64,000 nucleotides of DNA from Clostridiales bacterium (GCA_016278505.1 JADQBQ010000001.1:248001-312000); one strand, 5' to 3'; shown: positions 46,859-56,289, numbered from the stretch's first letter. Notes: a model not told the origin generated them from the sequence alone. Translations and numbers: made by a program.

Positions 46859-47749
46859 TTACTCCCGGCGTTGCAGAAATACGCCTAAAAGTACCAGGCT
46901 GCCTCCTAACATCTGCCAGCCGGAAATACCTTCATGTAAGAGCCAAAAACCTAATATGGCTGTAGATACCGGCTCAAATGTACTGATAATGGCAGTTCTT
47001 GACGCTCCTATTCTCTTCACACCTTGGAACAAGGTGGCCATGGCAAGGACAGTACATACGATTCCCAGTACTAGAATTGCCACCCATACGCTGGAGGTGA
47101 AGTGAAAGGAAAGCCCACCTGTCGCGGCACCCAGTACAGAGAAAAAAACGGCGATCATGACCGTCATATATGTATTGTATACAGGTACCTCGATATGGTC
47201 TAACATACGGGTGCTGCCTACCAGAAATACAGCGTTAGTTATAGCGGCACCGACAGAGAAACCTACCCCGCGCATATCCAGACCATGCAGGGGTTGTCCA
47301 AGTATAATGATACAGCCTCCCAGAGTGAGCAACAGGGCGGCTATTTTTCGCCAGGTTAGAGGCTCTTTTAAAAACAAAAAGGCTAAAAAAGTTACTATAG
47401 TTGGATAAAGGTAAAGAAATAAAATTGCCATTGCCGCCGGTATGTAACGAAAGGCATTGAATAGTAGCATAACAGTGGCGGATTGAGCACCTAAGGCTAG
47501 AACCGCAATGCGAGCAATATCTCCTTTGGGTAGTAAAATAGACTGTTTGCAAAACAAAAGTCCTGCACTGAACAGGACCGCCGCAATGATATAGCGAAAA
47601 GTTAGAGCTGTAATTACATTTGCTCCCCCGGCATAGGCAAATTTAGCGGCTATGGCCTCGGTACTTAGACTAATTGTTGCAATAAGGACGAATAAAACGC
47701 CAATAGATTGTTCCTTTGCCCTTTGATTTTGCTGTAGTGTTTGCTGCAA
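46859..47749 (-). CDS. EamA/DMT-superfamily transporter
   Basis: 296 residues, ten membrane helices in two EamA repeats (each about five helices), e.g. LYLYPTIVTFLAFLFLKEPLT and FEPVSTAILGFWLLHEGIS. Exporter of unknown metabolite, often amino acids or nucleosides. TTG start behind GGAGGTAAGG. Transcribed after the XRE-cupin gene, 39 bases apart. Confidence 0.9.
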   Translation of the reverse strand: MQQTLQQNQRAKEQSIGVLFVLIATISLSTEAIAAKFAYAGGANVITALTFRYIIAAVLFSAGLLFCKQSILLPKGDIARIAVLALGAQSATVMLLFNAFRYIPAAMAILFLYLYPTIVTFLAFLFLKEPLTWRKIAALLLTLGGCIIILGQPLHGLDMRGVGFSVGAAITNAVFLVGSTRMLDHIEVPVYNTYMTVMIAVFFSVLGAATGGLSFHFTSSVWVAILVLGIVCTVLAMATLFQGVKRIGASRTAIISTFEPVSTAILGFWLLHEGISGWQMLGGSLVLLGVFLQRRE

Positions 47750-47788
47750 TTCCTTACCTCCGTCCTCGTAATAGTAGGTTGTTAGGTA

Positions 47789-48340
47789 TTAGATGCCAGG
47801 AGGACTGATCACCCATAAACCTTCTGCTTCTTCTGTTCCAGTGTTTCTAATCACAGTAGGGCTTTCAAATATAAAGTAAGCTGCATCGCCGGCTTCTAGA
47901 CGGTATTGTTTTTTTCCGGAGACGATTTCAATTTCCCCTCTTAACAAATAAATAAAATCTTCACGATCCTGATGAAAGAAGTCCATTTCCTTATTTTCCC
48001 CGCCGGATTCAATCCTGAACACGATGGGCTGCATTTTTTTATCTCTGCTGCCCAGGAAAGTAAGTAATTCCAGGGTTAGATTAGGATTATCAGTGGCTAG
48101 GTTACGACGACGGTGGTGCCGAATAATCAGCCATTCCTCGGGCAGTTCTTCCTCGACTAACAGGCTAAGATTGGTGTGCAGGTGGTTAGCAATACTTTTG
48201 AGTGTGGAAAAAGACGGAGAGACTTTGCCTTGTTCCAACTGGTATATAAAGCTGGCTGTTACACCTACTTGTTCCGCCAGCTTGCGTACGCTAAGATTGT
48301 TGTTTAATCGTAGTTTTTTGATTTTTGACCCCAAGTTCAC
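47789..48340 (-). CDS. XRE-cupin transcriptional regulator
   Basis: 183 residues: N-terminal HTH (LGSKIKKLRLNNNLSVRKLAEQVGVTASFIYQLE) and C-terminal cupin (about 105-180, RLEAGDAAYFIFESP) that probably binds a small ligand. GTG 48340 with GGAGAGG five bases upstream is preferred over ATG 48358, which has no site. Likely regulates its own operon with the transporter. Confidence 0.88.
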   Translation of the reverse strand: MNLGSKIKKLRLNNNLSVRKLAEQVGVTASFIYQLEQGKVSPSFSTLKSIANHLHTNLSLLVEEELPEEWLIIRHHRRRNLATDNPNLTLELLTFLGSRDKKMQPIVFRIESGGENKEMDFFHQDREDFIYLLRGEIEIVSGKKQYRLEAGDAAYFIFESPTVIRNTGTEEAEGLWVISPPGI

Positions 48341-48478
48341 ATTATCCTCTCCGACCATGGAAAAATATACTTTCGCTATTATATTTTTATTATATCAGCT
48401 TTGACAGAACAGAACAGTATATGGGCACAGATTTTTTGTGACTAAAATAATATGCTGCTCCTATCATTTATTGGTAAG

Positions 48479-48826
48479 TTACTTTAATAGTACTGTGAAC
48501 ACCAGGCCGACAACCGCTACAAAAGTCCCAATGGATAGTTTGATGGCCCAAGATGTCGTTTTATCCAGCCTTTGAGCCAGGTCATCAAGGCGCTTGTTTA
48601 CCGATCGGTAATCGTCTTGTCTTGTTTTAGTTATATCTATAAAACCGGTTACTGCCTGATCCAATTTTTTTTCCATAACTAATTCCAGCTTGTGGATCTG
48701 TGCACGGACTTGCTCGGAGTCCTGCTTTAATTTTTCGTCGAAACGGTCTTCCATGCCCTGTAGGTGCTGCCTAACTTCCTTTATATCCCGCTCCATTTTT
48801 TCGAAATATTTTTCCTCAAAGTTCAC
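48479..48826 (-). CDS. Coiled-coil protein with C-terminal membrane anchor, XhlA-like
   Basis: 115 residues: charged heptad-rich region (about 5-90) and a single C-terminal helix (WAIKLSIGTFVAVVGLVFTVLLK). Layout matches hemolysin/holin-partner XhlA, which serves phage lysis, but similarity is by architecture only. GTG 48826 behind AAAGGGGTG. Confidence 0.6.
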   Translation of the reverse strand: MNFEEKYFEKMERDIKEVRQHLQGMEDRFDEKLKQDSEQVRAQIHKLELVMEKKLDQAVTGFIDITKTRQDDYRSVNKRLDDLAQRLDKTTSWAIKLSIGTFVAVVGLVFTVLLK

Positions 48827-48977
48827 AGGTATCACCCCTTTCTATGAACGAAAAATGCGTAATCTGATTGTTATATAATAATATGCTAAGTTCCATGAAA
48901 GGGGCATAAACAATCGTAAGAAGTTTATTAATTGCAGTAAAGACGTTATAGGTGGTACAATAAAATGGGTGAGAGAA

Positions 48978-49610
48978 ATGAGAAATAGTTTTTATTTAAT
49001 TGTAATAATGATTAGTTTACTAATCATATCTGGCTGTGGAAAATTAGATACAATGAAGTTTTGGCAAGAAGACGGTAAAAAGGATGTTGAAAAGGCACAA
49101 ACAGAAAGTAATGACCAAGGTCTGGGCGGTGGGGAAAAAAAATTTGATATGGTGTCGGCTGGACATCTTAAAGGTGAACGTAAGCAAACACTTTACGGAG
49201 CGAATAATTATGCAGAACTTACCGGCTTTATCCAACGAAGTACTTTGGACAACTTTTTTTCAGGCGTCCTACAGGGTACGGTAACTAAAACAGTAGATAA
49301 TCCATACCTAATAGGGGAGACTAACGAAGAAGGCTCTCCTAAAGCAAAGCTTGCAGATCTCAAAAAAAAGATAATAGATGCTAACCTTGTAAAATGGCAG
49401 ATTGCAAAAATTTCCCCGGTAAACGACAAAAGTAAGTTAATAGCTATACATTATTATTTAGCTGATGGGCGGGAATTTATTTCTGATATGTTTTTGGTTA
49501 AACTCCAAGCCGAAGAGTGGTACATAGATTTTGAAGCGTTTTATGATTCCTTTGTCGAGGTTTCTCAATTTGCCGCTGCAGGTGCAGGGCTCAACAGTCT
49601 TGAATCATAA
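48978..49610 (+). CDS. Lipoprotein of unknown function
   Basis: 210 residues. Signal peptide II with lipobox LIISGC, charged linker, then a globular part without a recognised domain. The C-terminal half (WQIAKISPVNDKSKLIAIHYYL) resembles beta/alpha lipoprotein folds. ATG 48978 after GGGTGAGAG. Confidence 0.75.
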   Translation: MRNSFYLIVIMISLLIISGCGKLDTMKFWQEDGKKDVEKAQTESNDQGLGGGEKKFDMVSAGHLKGERKQTLYGANNYAELTGFIQRSTLDNFFSGVLQGTVTKTVDNPYLIGETNEEGSPKAKLADLKKKIIDANLVKWQIAKISPVNDKSKLIAIHYYLADGREFISDMFLVKLQAEEWYIDFEAFYDSFVEVSQFAAAGAGLNSLES

Positions 49611-49665
49611 ACCGGGAAAGGATTATTGCTTCAAAAGTGGAACAATACAAGGGGGAGGTAATAAA

Positions 49666-49923
49666 ATGGGGTTTCGTGACATGCCCGGGCCTGCCAGGGT
49701 TTTCTTGGGCATGGTGGCCTGGGCCGTGGTTTTATGGGTGTTTACTCTGGGGAATCCTTCCTTTGTTCCGGCAGCAAAGTTTTTATTTATGGTTTTGGTA
49801 TTACCAAATGGAGTAGCAGAGTGGCTAAAGGATAAAGGAATATTTACCGGTTCTATCAATGTCTATATAAGAATTGCCCTCATAATCGGGGCCGGTTTAA
49901 TCTGGTATTTTTATTACCTTTAA
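49666..49923 (+). CDS. Small membrane protein
   Basis: 85 residues, two or three hydrophobic helices (VFLGMVAWAVVLWVFTLG, AAKFLFMVLVLPNGVAEW, IRIALIIGAGLIWYFYYL). ATG 49666 behind GGGGGAGG; an upstream frame from 49531 runs inside the lipoprotein gene. Not recognised. Confidence 0.7.
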   Translation: MGFRDMPGPARVFLGMVAWAVVLWVFTLGNPSFVPAAKFLFMVLVLPNGVAEWLKDKGIFTGSINVYIRIALIIGAGLIWYFYYL

Positions 49924-49974
49924 TAAAAAAGCACGCTAAAGTAATAAAACCTTTAAAAGGACGGTGTAGAACAA

Positions 49975-50118
49975 ATGGCGCAAAAAAATATTGCCCCGGT
50001 TGCAAAGACAGTAGACCAACTGGTAACCGGAGTTAAAAAAGATCTACTGTGGCTGCTGGTTAGCACGGTAGTTGCGATTGGTGCTGCGGTTGTTGTAAAC
50101 ACAGCTTTGGTCATATAA
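49975..50118 (+). CDS. Miniprotein with one membrane helix
   Basis: 47 residues beginning MAQKNIAPVAKTV and ending in a hydrophobic helix (LWLLVSTVVAIGAAVVVNT). AAGGACGGTG precedes the ATG. Short and unrecognised, but followed by a strong terminator, which supports a real gene. Confidence 0.55.
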   Translation: MAQKNIAPVAKTVDQLVTGVKKDLLWLLVSTVVAIGAAVVVNTALVI

Positions 50119-50156
50119 AAAAGCGCGCTAAGTAGTTCTCTTAGCGCGCTTTTTTT
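50117..50156. terminator. Bidirectional terminator
   Basis: AAAAAGCGCGCTAAG pairs with CTTAGCGCGCTTTTT around seven bases; serves the miniprotein gene and the opposing GerMN gene. Confidence 0.92.
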
Positions 50157-51033
50157 AAGGCCAATTGACAGGTACGGAAACTTTGATTAGGTCCGACCCG
50201 TTATTGGGGTTCCTTCCGAAGACCTGTAGTTCTCCTTTACCATCTTTAGGTGGGTCAAATTTAATACTCATTTCAAAATCTCCGCGCTCCGGAGCATTTT
50301 GTGTGGCAGATCCGTGCTTTTTCGCCAAAATGTTGTTATTTTCATCTACTACTTGGACGCTGATCTTACCTTCCCATACGCGGGCGCTGCCTTTTACCAG
50401 TAAAGGTACTCCTGTTACCTGGTTGGGCTGTGGGTGTGTTACCCAAATTGCAGGCTCGTAGACTTCTGATACATCACGTGTAAAAGGTTGGCTGTAAAGA
50501 CCGTAATGTCCCCACCATTCCTTTGCCCTGCCCTCCGAGGTTCCTTCCACTTGAAAGGATACTGCTTCCACACTAGGGAACTCAGTTAAAGTGTTAACTA
50601 TACTCTGAATCCCTAAAACCTCTCCTTCTGACCCTATGTTAGCATCCAGAATTTCTTTAGAAAAGTTTACCACGGCAGTAGCGTTTTTAACCTTAACACC
50701 TAAAACCGTTGTATTATAAGGAATAACATTGACAGCTTGTTCAGTTTGAGGTTTAACTTTAATTAACTCTTGCACTGCTGTTTTAAGCGCATCATTTGTA
50801 TTGGGAATAGTGTGTTCTTCCCGCACCAAGTAAGTATCTTTTGAAGTATATTTTACATAATAAACACCAATATGCATATTTTCTTTTTCCGAATTGTTTA
50901 ATTTGGCAGAGCTATCCTCTTGGTCATTTTTTTGACCGCACCCAAATAATAAAGCGGGTGCTGCTAGGATTAGCAGAAGAAGCACCAGAAAGCTTGTCTT
51001 CTTGTTGTTTGCGGTTTGATGATGTATGGACAT
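50155..51033 (-). CDS. GerMN plus Gmad2 lipoprotein
   Basis: 292 residues: lipobox LLFGC, GerMN domain (about 62-165, VNFSKEILDANIGSEGEVLGIQSIVNTL), and C-terminal Gmad2 immunoglobulin-like domain (about 190-290). Such proteins act in spore germination or outer-leaflet assembly. ATG start; a deleted copy of the structured repeat lies just upstream. Confidence 0.88.
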   Translation of the reverse strand: MSIHHQTANNKKTSFLVLLLLILAAPALLFGCGQKNDQEDSSAKLNNSEKENMHIGVYYVKYTSKDTYLVREEHTIPNTNDALKTAVQELIKVKPQTEQAVNVIPYNTTVLGVKVKNATAVVNFSKEILDANIGSEGEVLGIQSIVNTLTEFPSVEAVSFQVEGTSEGRAKEWWGHYGLYSQPFTRDVSEVYEPAIWVTHPQPNQVTGVPLLVKGSARVWEGKISVQVVDENNNILAKKHGSATQNAPERGDFEMSIKFDPPKDGKGELQVFGRNPNNGSDLIKVSVPVNWP

Positions 51034-51075
51034 CCTGTTCTCCTCTCCGTTCCGCGCAGATTCAAATGCTTACTA

Positions 51076-51123
51076 ATCTTCGCACAGCCTGTAAGAACCC
51101 AACCTGAACCAAGTCTTCTTTAT
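51076..51123 (+). repeat. Structured noncoding repeat, copy C, internally deleted
   Basis: Starts ATCTTCGCACAGCCTGTAAG like copies A and B and ends CCTGAACCAAGTCTTC plus TTTAT, but the middle 60 or more bases are gone, removing both main stems. Confidence 0.7.
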
Positions 51124-51194
51124 AGTATACCACTGATTATCTTGTTTTGGTTAATTGAGGTGCAATTTTAAGTGCGTTAAATGTATCTTTCCAA

Positions 51195-51222
51195 AAAAAA
51201 ATCCCCCGTAAGGGAATTTAAT
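51195..51222 (-). terminator. Terminator of the 53-residue ORF
   Basis: On the minus strand AAATTCCC-TTAC-GGGGG is followed by ATTTTTTTTT. Confidence 0.7.
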
Positions 51223-51225
51223 TGA

Positions 51226-51387
51226 TTAGTCAAAGGGTACATACTTATGATGTTTGGTCATATGTCCGTTTGCGTAATACTCTAAATTTTTCATAGCCTG
51301 ATTGATCTTTGGAGTATACAATGCGGAAATTACACCAATCACTGCAATTATAGCCAGTCCACTCCATAAATATTGCCAGTCTCCCAT
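51226..51387 (-). CDS. Single-pass membrane miniprotein
   Basis: 53 residues: helix WSGLAIIAVIGVISALY near the N-terminus, then basic/aromatic tail NGHMTKHHKYVPFD. GGGAGGGG lies about ten bases before the ATG and a terminator follows the stop. Not recognised. Confidence 0.55.
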   Translation of the reverse strand: MGDWQYLWSGLAIIAVIGVISALYTPKINQAMKNLEYYANGHMTKHHKYVPFD

Positions 51388-51570
51388 GTGTAATACCCTC
51401 CCCTTCCAAAGCCAACCCGTTTGTAGTATTATATTTAACAGGTTAACTATATGAGATAATTATTTTCTCTTATCAGAAATTTATCAAATTGCTGCGCATT
51501 AGTCAATGTTTGTTTTCGCCTCTTTGCTGTCTGGAAGACTAGTGTTATACGCTATTTGTTTCGATCATTG

Positions 51571-51599
51571 TTGACCTTTGTGCATTAACGGTGTATAAT
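51571..51599 (+). promoter_or_regulatory. Promoter of rnpB
   Basis: TTGACC, 17 bases, TATAAT: near-consensus sigma-A promoter whose expected start, about 51605, coincides with the 5' end of the RNase P stem P1. Confidence 0.85.
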
Positions 51600-51604
51600 A
51601 AATA

Positions 51605-51997
51605 CTTGCCACCAATTTTAGTCTTAAGTACGGTGGGTAGTCGCTGCTTGCTGAAAAATGCAGGTAGAGGAAAGTCGAGACACGTACAGTATTTAGGCTG
51701 TGCCTAAATACTGTTAAAACGGTGCCCGGCGTAAGCCGGGGCAGGGTGACCTGACGACGGTGAAAAGAGCCTTCCGGGTTCTTAGTAGCCATAAAGTGCC
51801 ACAGAAACTAGGTCTTCTGGCAACAGAAGAGTGGAACCGGTAAACTCCACCAACGTGCAACCCAAATAGGCGGCCTTGAGCCGCGGGTAGGGGCACCCCG
51901 AAAAGGGGGGGGAAGCTATATTTTTTATGGTTTTCTCAGATAGATGGCTACCTTCAACAGAATCTCGCTTACAGCTGTACTTCTGGCTGGTGGCAAG
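51605..51997 (+). ncRNA. rnpB: RNase P RNA, type A-like
   Basis: Catalytic RNA that trims tRNA 5' ends. Conserved blocks: GAGGAAAGTC, GTGCCACAGAAACT, GGTAAACTCCACC, AGATAGATGGCTACC and ACAGAAT followed by GCTTAC near the 3' end. Ends pair as P1: CTTGCCACCA (51605-51614) with TGGTGGCAAG (51988-51997), then AAGTAC with GTACTT. Size of about 393 nt is usual. Short ORFs in this interval are spurious. Confidence 0.95.
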
Positions 51998-52016
51998 TGT
52001 ATATGATATTAGAAAT

Positions 52017-52050
52017 AACCCGGTTAGCATTTGAGCCGGGTTGTTTTTTT
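52017..52050 (+). terminator. Terminator after rnpB
   Basis: AACCCGG pairs with CCGGGTT around 12 bases; TTTTTTT follows after one G. Confidence 0.88.
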
Positions 52051-52190
52051 GCCCGCGCCTAAGTATAAAAAGTGTATTTGGTATTTTTAATACTTTTTTA
52101 AGAAAACCGTAAATAGTTTTTAATCTTTAAAGTTTAGTTTTAAATATGGTCTTTTGATTCCTCGTAAAAAGGAAGAGGTGCGATCAATCA

Positions 52191-54566
52191 ATGGCAACCT
52201 ACGGGCGTTTCGATGCTTTGATTCCTATGTTTCGAACCTTAATTGCCGGAGTAGTTATAGCTCTGTCCTTATTTGCAGTGGCACAATACAACTACTTATT
52301 ATTTCACACTATAGCTGAAGGTTTTGCCATTATTGTTGTTTTACTGATTTATGTACTCTCCACCAAGACATACAAGCATTCCGGCAATACATATTTATTG
52401 TTTTTAGGTAATGCCTATTTTTTCGTTGCCATTTTGGATTTTTTACATTTGATGACATATTACGGTATGGGTATTTTTCCGGAGTACGGGCCGAATGTAC
52501 CTACGCAGTTTTGGATTGCGGGGCGCTATATTGAGGCATTCTCATTGCTTCTTTCAGTATTTTTTATGAGGCGTAAATTTTCCCTTCCCATATTATTCGG
52601 GAGCTTTTCTATTGTGACGGGAATTGTAATTACATCTATAATGTGGTTCAAAATATTTCCGGACTGTTTTGTAGATGATATAGGATTGACCGTTTTTAAG
52701 GTTGCCAGTGAATACGCAATTTGTTTGGTATTGGTAGCTGCTTGCCTCATGGTCCACTTCCAGAGGACACAGATTAACCGCACTGTGTACTTAGTTATAG
52801 TAGCTTCTATATTTATTACTATCTTATCTGAGCTAAGTTTTACGCTTTACACCGATGTTTACGGTATTATGAATTTTGTCGGTCACTTATTTAAGTTCCT
52901 TTCCTATATTTTGGTTTACCGGTTAATTGTTTTACTAGGGATTGAGGCTCCATATAGAATGATCTTTGCAGGCTTGCAACAGAGTAACGAGAAATTGGTA
53001 GCTACTAATGAAGAATTAACGTCAACTAATGAACAATTAACGGCTAACGAGGAGGAGTTAAGGCAGCAGTATGAAGAGCTGCAAGGGGTTAGGTATGCCT
53101 TGGAGCTGACTAACCGCAAATTATCCGATATTATTGAATTTCTTCCCGATGCCACATTTGTTATTGATCATGAGAAAATAGTAATAGCCTGGAACCTGTC
53201 AATAGAAAAAATGACCGGAGTTGACAAAGAAAAAATGTTAGGTAAGGGTAAATATGCATATGCAGTACCCTTTTATGGTAAACCAATTCCCATGTTGATT
53301 GATCTTGTTGATATTGACATGCAAGAAATTGTGAATGGGTATCAATCTGTGCAAAGTACGAAACACCATGTGTCCGGTGAAAATTTCGCGCCGGCATTAT
53401 ACGGCGGCAGAGGTGCTTTTATCTGGGCAGTGACGTCCATGCTTTACGATGAGCATGGACATATTGTCGGAGCAATTGAATCCATTAAGGATATTTCCAA
53501 TCGCAAAGAAATGGAGCAACAGCTTAGATATTTGAGTTGGCACGACTCATTAACCGGGCTTTATAACCGGGCATACTTTGAGCGGGAGATGCAGATTTTA
53601 TCTCAAAAGTGCCACCAAACGCTGGCGATTATTATTTGTGATGTGGACGGTCTCAAACTTGTTAATGATACTTTGGGACACAATACTGGTGATACACTGC
53701 TTGTGCGGTCTGCAGAAGTACTCAGGGGATGCCTTGGTGAAAATGATATGATCGCCCGTATAGGTGGTGACGAATTTGCGGTGCTTCTTCCTGATGCCAG
53801 TCCGGAGATTGCTGAAAGTGCATGCCGGTGCATAAGGAATTCTATAACTCGCTATAACACAAAGCACCCTGACCTTTTGCTTAGTATATCCACTGGATTT
53901 GCAGTGAGTGATAATCAGTATGTAGACGTGAATGACCTTTTTAAGGAAGCAGACAACAATATGTACCGCGAAAAAATACATCGAAGTAAGAGTGCCCGTA
54001 GTGCTATTGTACAAACCCTCATCAAAGCCTTGGAGGCAAGGGATTTTATAACCGAGGGGCATGGAGATCGGCTCCAGGATCTAGTAGAAGAAGTTGCCCG
54101 TTCCCTGGGTATGCGAGGGAGTAAAGTTAATGATCTGCGCTTATTAGCTCAATTCCATGATATTGGTAAAGTAGGAATCCCGGACAGCATTTTGTTTAAG
54201 CCGGGACCACTGTCGCAGGAGGAAATGATGCAGATGCAGCGTCATAGCGAAATCGGACATCGAATTGCGCAATCTTCACCGGAGTTGGCACCTATATCTG
54301 ACTGTATTCTTAAGCACCATGAGTCATGGAACGGTAAGGGGTACCCCCTGGGGATAAAAGGGGAAGAAATACCGCTTGAGTGCCGTATCCTGGCCCTGGC
54401 CGATACATATGATGCCATGACCAGCGACCGTCCTTACCGTGATGCGATGTCCCACCAGGAAGCGGTGGCTGAACTGGAATTACACGCCGGGAGTCAGTTT
54501 GATCCGCAGTTAGTACAAACATTTATTCAAGTGGTGGAAAAAGGGAGTGGGGCCAGGCTTGAATAA
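52191..54566 (+). CDS. MASE3-PAS-GGDEF-HD-GYP cyclic-di-GMP protein
   Basis: 791 residues: MASE3-like membrane sensor with about seven helices (1-250), coiled coil (255-305), PAS (about 306-425), GGDEF (about 435-600, intact RIGGDEF) and HD-GYP (about 605-785, HDIGKVGIPDSI, HHESWNGKGYP). So it can in principle both make and break c-di-GMP. The inhibitory RxxD site before GGDEF is altered (GEND), so product inhibition is probably lost. ATG start. Confidence 0.93.
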   Translation: MATYGRFDALIPMFRTLIAGVVIALSLFAVAQYNYLLFHTIAEGFAIIVVLLIYVLSTKTYKHSGNTYLLFLGNAYFFVAILDFLHLMTYYGMGIFPEYGPNVPTQFWIAGRYIEAFSLLLSVFFMRRKFSLPILFGSFSIVTGIVITSIMWFKIFPDCFVDDIGLTVFKVASEYAICLVLVAACLMVHFQRTQINRTVYLVIVASIFITILSELSFTLYTDVYGIMNFVGHLFKFLSYILVYRLIVLLGIEAPYRMIFAGLQQSNEKLVATNEELTSTNEQLTANEEELRQQYEELQGVRYALELTNRKLSDIIEFLPDATFVIDHEKIVIAWNLSIEKMTGVDKEKMLGKGKYAYAVPFYGKPIPMLIDLVDIDMQEIVNGYQSVQSTKHHVSGENFAPALYGGRGAFIWAVTSMLYDEHGHIVGAIESIKDISNRKEMEQQLRYLSWHDSLTGLYNRAYFEREMQILSQKCHQTLAIIICDVDGLKLVNDTLGHNTGDTLLVRSAEVLRGCLGENDMIARIGGDEFAVLLPDASPEIAESACRCIRNSITRYNTKHPDLLLSISTGFAVSDNQYVDVNDLFKEADNNMYREKIHRSKSARSAIVQTLIKALEARDFITEGHGDRLQDLVEEVARSLGMRGSKVNDLRLLAQFHDIGKVGIPDSILFKPGPLSQEEMMQMQRHSEIGHRIAQSSPELAPISDCILKHHESWNGKGYPLGIKGEEIPLECRILALADTYDAMTSDRPYRDAMSHQEAVAELELHAGSQFDPQLVQTFIQVVEKGSGARLE

Positions 54567-54576
54567 TTTAATTTAT

Positions 54577-54612
54577 AAGCCCCGATGTTCGGCTTTAGCC
54601 GAACGAGTTCAC
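54577..54612. mobile_element. Solitary IS200/IS605-like end (hairpin remnant)
   Basis: AAGCCCCGATG, a hairpin GTTCGGCT-TT-AGCCGAAC, then GAGTTCAC. IS605-type elements end with an AAGCCCC-hairpin-TTCAC arrangement. No tnpA or tnpB is present nearby, so this is a remnant or a minimal element. The following 50 bases may belong to it. Confidence 0.45.
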
Positions 54613-54668
54613 TACCTCTCAGCTTTAACTTTGTCAAGGGTAGACCACCCCAGAAGGTCAAACACAAG

Positions 54669-54848
54669 TCAATAAGCAGTAATGCCTTCGATAATTTGCG
54701 ATCCGCCGATTGCCCCCAAGACTGCGATTGTCCATGCCGGCCACTGAAAAGTAGTAGGGAGTATAATTAAAGTAGTGCCCAGTATTATACGGACACCTTG
54801 ATCTATTGGACCGACATTCTTTTGAATATATAATGATTTTTGTGCCAT
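54669..54848 (-). CDS. DUF2892-type small membrane protein
   Basis: 59 residues: QKNVGPIDQGVRIILG and two helices with IAVLGAIGGSQIIEGIT; pattern of the YgaP-like DUF2892 membrane domain. ATG 54848 follows GAGGTG. Function unknown. Confidence 0.75.
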   Translation of the reverse strand: MAQKSLYIQKNVGPIDQGVRIILGTTLIILPTTFQWPAWTIAVLGAIGGSQIIEGITAY

Positions 54849-55068
54849 GATGAACACCTCATCCAAATTAGTAAGCTATTACTGAAAAAAGTGTATTATG
54901 GTTACTTTTTTCTATCTGCAATTATTCCCAAAACGCATCCCTGTAATTCTTTACAGCCGGCCAGGGCATGAATATTTTACATAACTATGTCATCATTGGC
55001 AACTAAAAACACATTTGATTACACAATAGGCATATATTAACATAACTTTTATGTGAGGAGATGTTAAT

Positions 55069-55981
55069 ATGAACTCGGCAAAGCCTAATTTTCTCATTTT
55101 TATGGTTGATGAAGAACGTTTCCCAACTGTTTACGAAAATGAAGAACTCAAAGAATGGCGGAAAGAAAACTTAGTTACTCAAGAACTTTTACGCGATAAT
55201 GGTCTGGAATTTAATAATCATTATACGGGAAGTACTGCCTGTTCACCCAGTCGTGGCACACTTTATACCGGTCAATATCCATCATTACATGGAGTTAGCC
55301 AAACAACCGGTGCAGCTAAAGTAGATTTTGAGCCCGGTATGTTTTGGCTGGATCCCAATACCGTGCCCACTTTTGGTGATTATTTTCGGGCTGCAGGATA
55401 TCAGACTTTCTGGAAAGGTAAATGGCATGCCTCACAGGCTGATATATTAATCCCAGATACCCAGGATTCATTTCTCAGCTATAATTCCAGAACGGGTGTA
55501 CCAATTCCAAAAAATGAACAAATTTATCTCCATGCTAATCGTCTTAATGAGTTTGGATTTGATGGCTGGATCGGTCCTGAACCTTTCAACGGTAATCCAC
55601 GTAACTCCGGTTCATCTGCTGCTATAGGTTTGAGCGGGCGTGATGTAATTTATAGGGATGAGGTAATCGCTCTAATTAAAAAACTGGATAATGAAGAAAC
55701 TAACACCGGTATCTGGGGAAATTGATTGCCAGGTTTGTATAACAACTGTAAAAACAAGGCCTGTACCTGATGAAATTGAAATGTACAATATTACCAGAGA
55801 CCCCCTGGAAACTAAAAACTTGGCTCACCCCGATTTTGCTACCCCTGAATCACGGGAAGTTCAGTTAGTACTTGCTAAACTTTTAGAAGAACAGTGTCGA
55901 CAGAAACGTTTATACCCTAGCAGTGGAAATGTCCCCGGTAAACCATCATGCCCAACCTGTACCCCTGACTATAAAGTTTAG
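55069..55981 (+). pseudogene. Sulfatase pseudogene with large internal deletion and frame change
   Basis: The 5' part (55069 to about 55700) encodes a sulfatase N-terminus with FLIFMVDEERFP and the active-site motif TACSPSRGTLYTG, in which the Cys becomes formylglycine. The C-terminal part (about 55700-55981, EIEMYNITRDPLETKNLAHPDF) is in another frame. Intact relatives are much longer, so a central block is missing. Confidence 0.85.
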
Positions 55982-56014
55982 TTAATTTTTATATAGTAGT
56001 ATACCGAGTGTTCT

Positions 56015-56233
56015 GGCTACTTCTTTCTTCCAGTTGCCCCGCCGGTTCCTACAGGGTTATCAGAAAAGCACCTAACAGAATTAGGTGCTTTATCTGGCAA
56101 GAGTTTATGTGTATCATGTGTTACAGAGGATGAGATTGAGCGGATCTTTGTGGAATTGTCTCCGTTCAGTAAAAAGTTCTGTTGGATTATGGATAGGTTT
56201 GGAGTTTCATGGCAACTTAATCTCGAAAACTAA
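56015..56233 (+). pseudogene. Remnant of a PhnB/glyoxalase-fold gene
   Basis: The frame ending with TAA at 56231 reads TEDEIERIFVELS and then MDRFGVSWQLN, resembling the C-terminus of PhnB-like VOC proteins with the middle shortened. No start or upstream half. The 308-base gap 55982-56289 holds nothing else. Confidence 0.5.
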
Positions 56234-56289
56234 TTATTAAGTGGCTGTTTTTAGCCGGATAGGGCACCTTTTAATATAGCTTTATCTTT

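Noticed and set aside
49531-49665. Long upstream extension of the small membrane protein
   Set aside because: The frame runs through the end of the lipoprotein gene; a strong ribosome binding site supports ATG 49666.
51565-52030. Three minus-strand ORFs in the rnpB region
   Set aside because: They overlap conserved RNase P RNA elements and resemble no protein.
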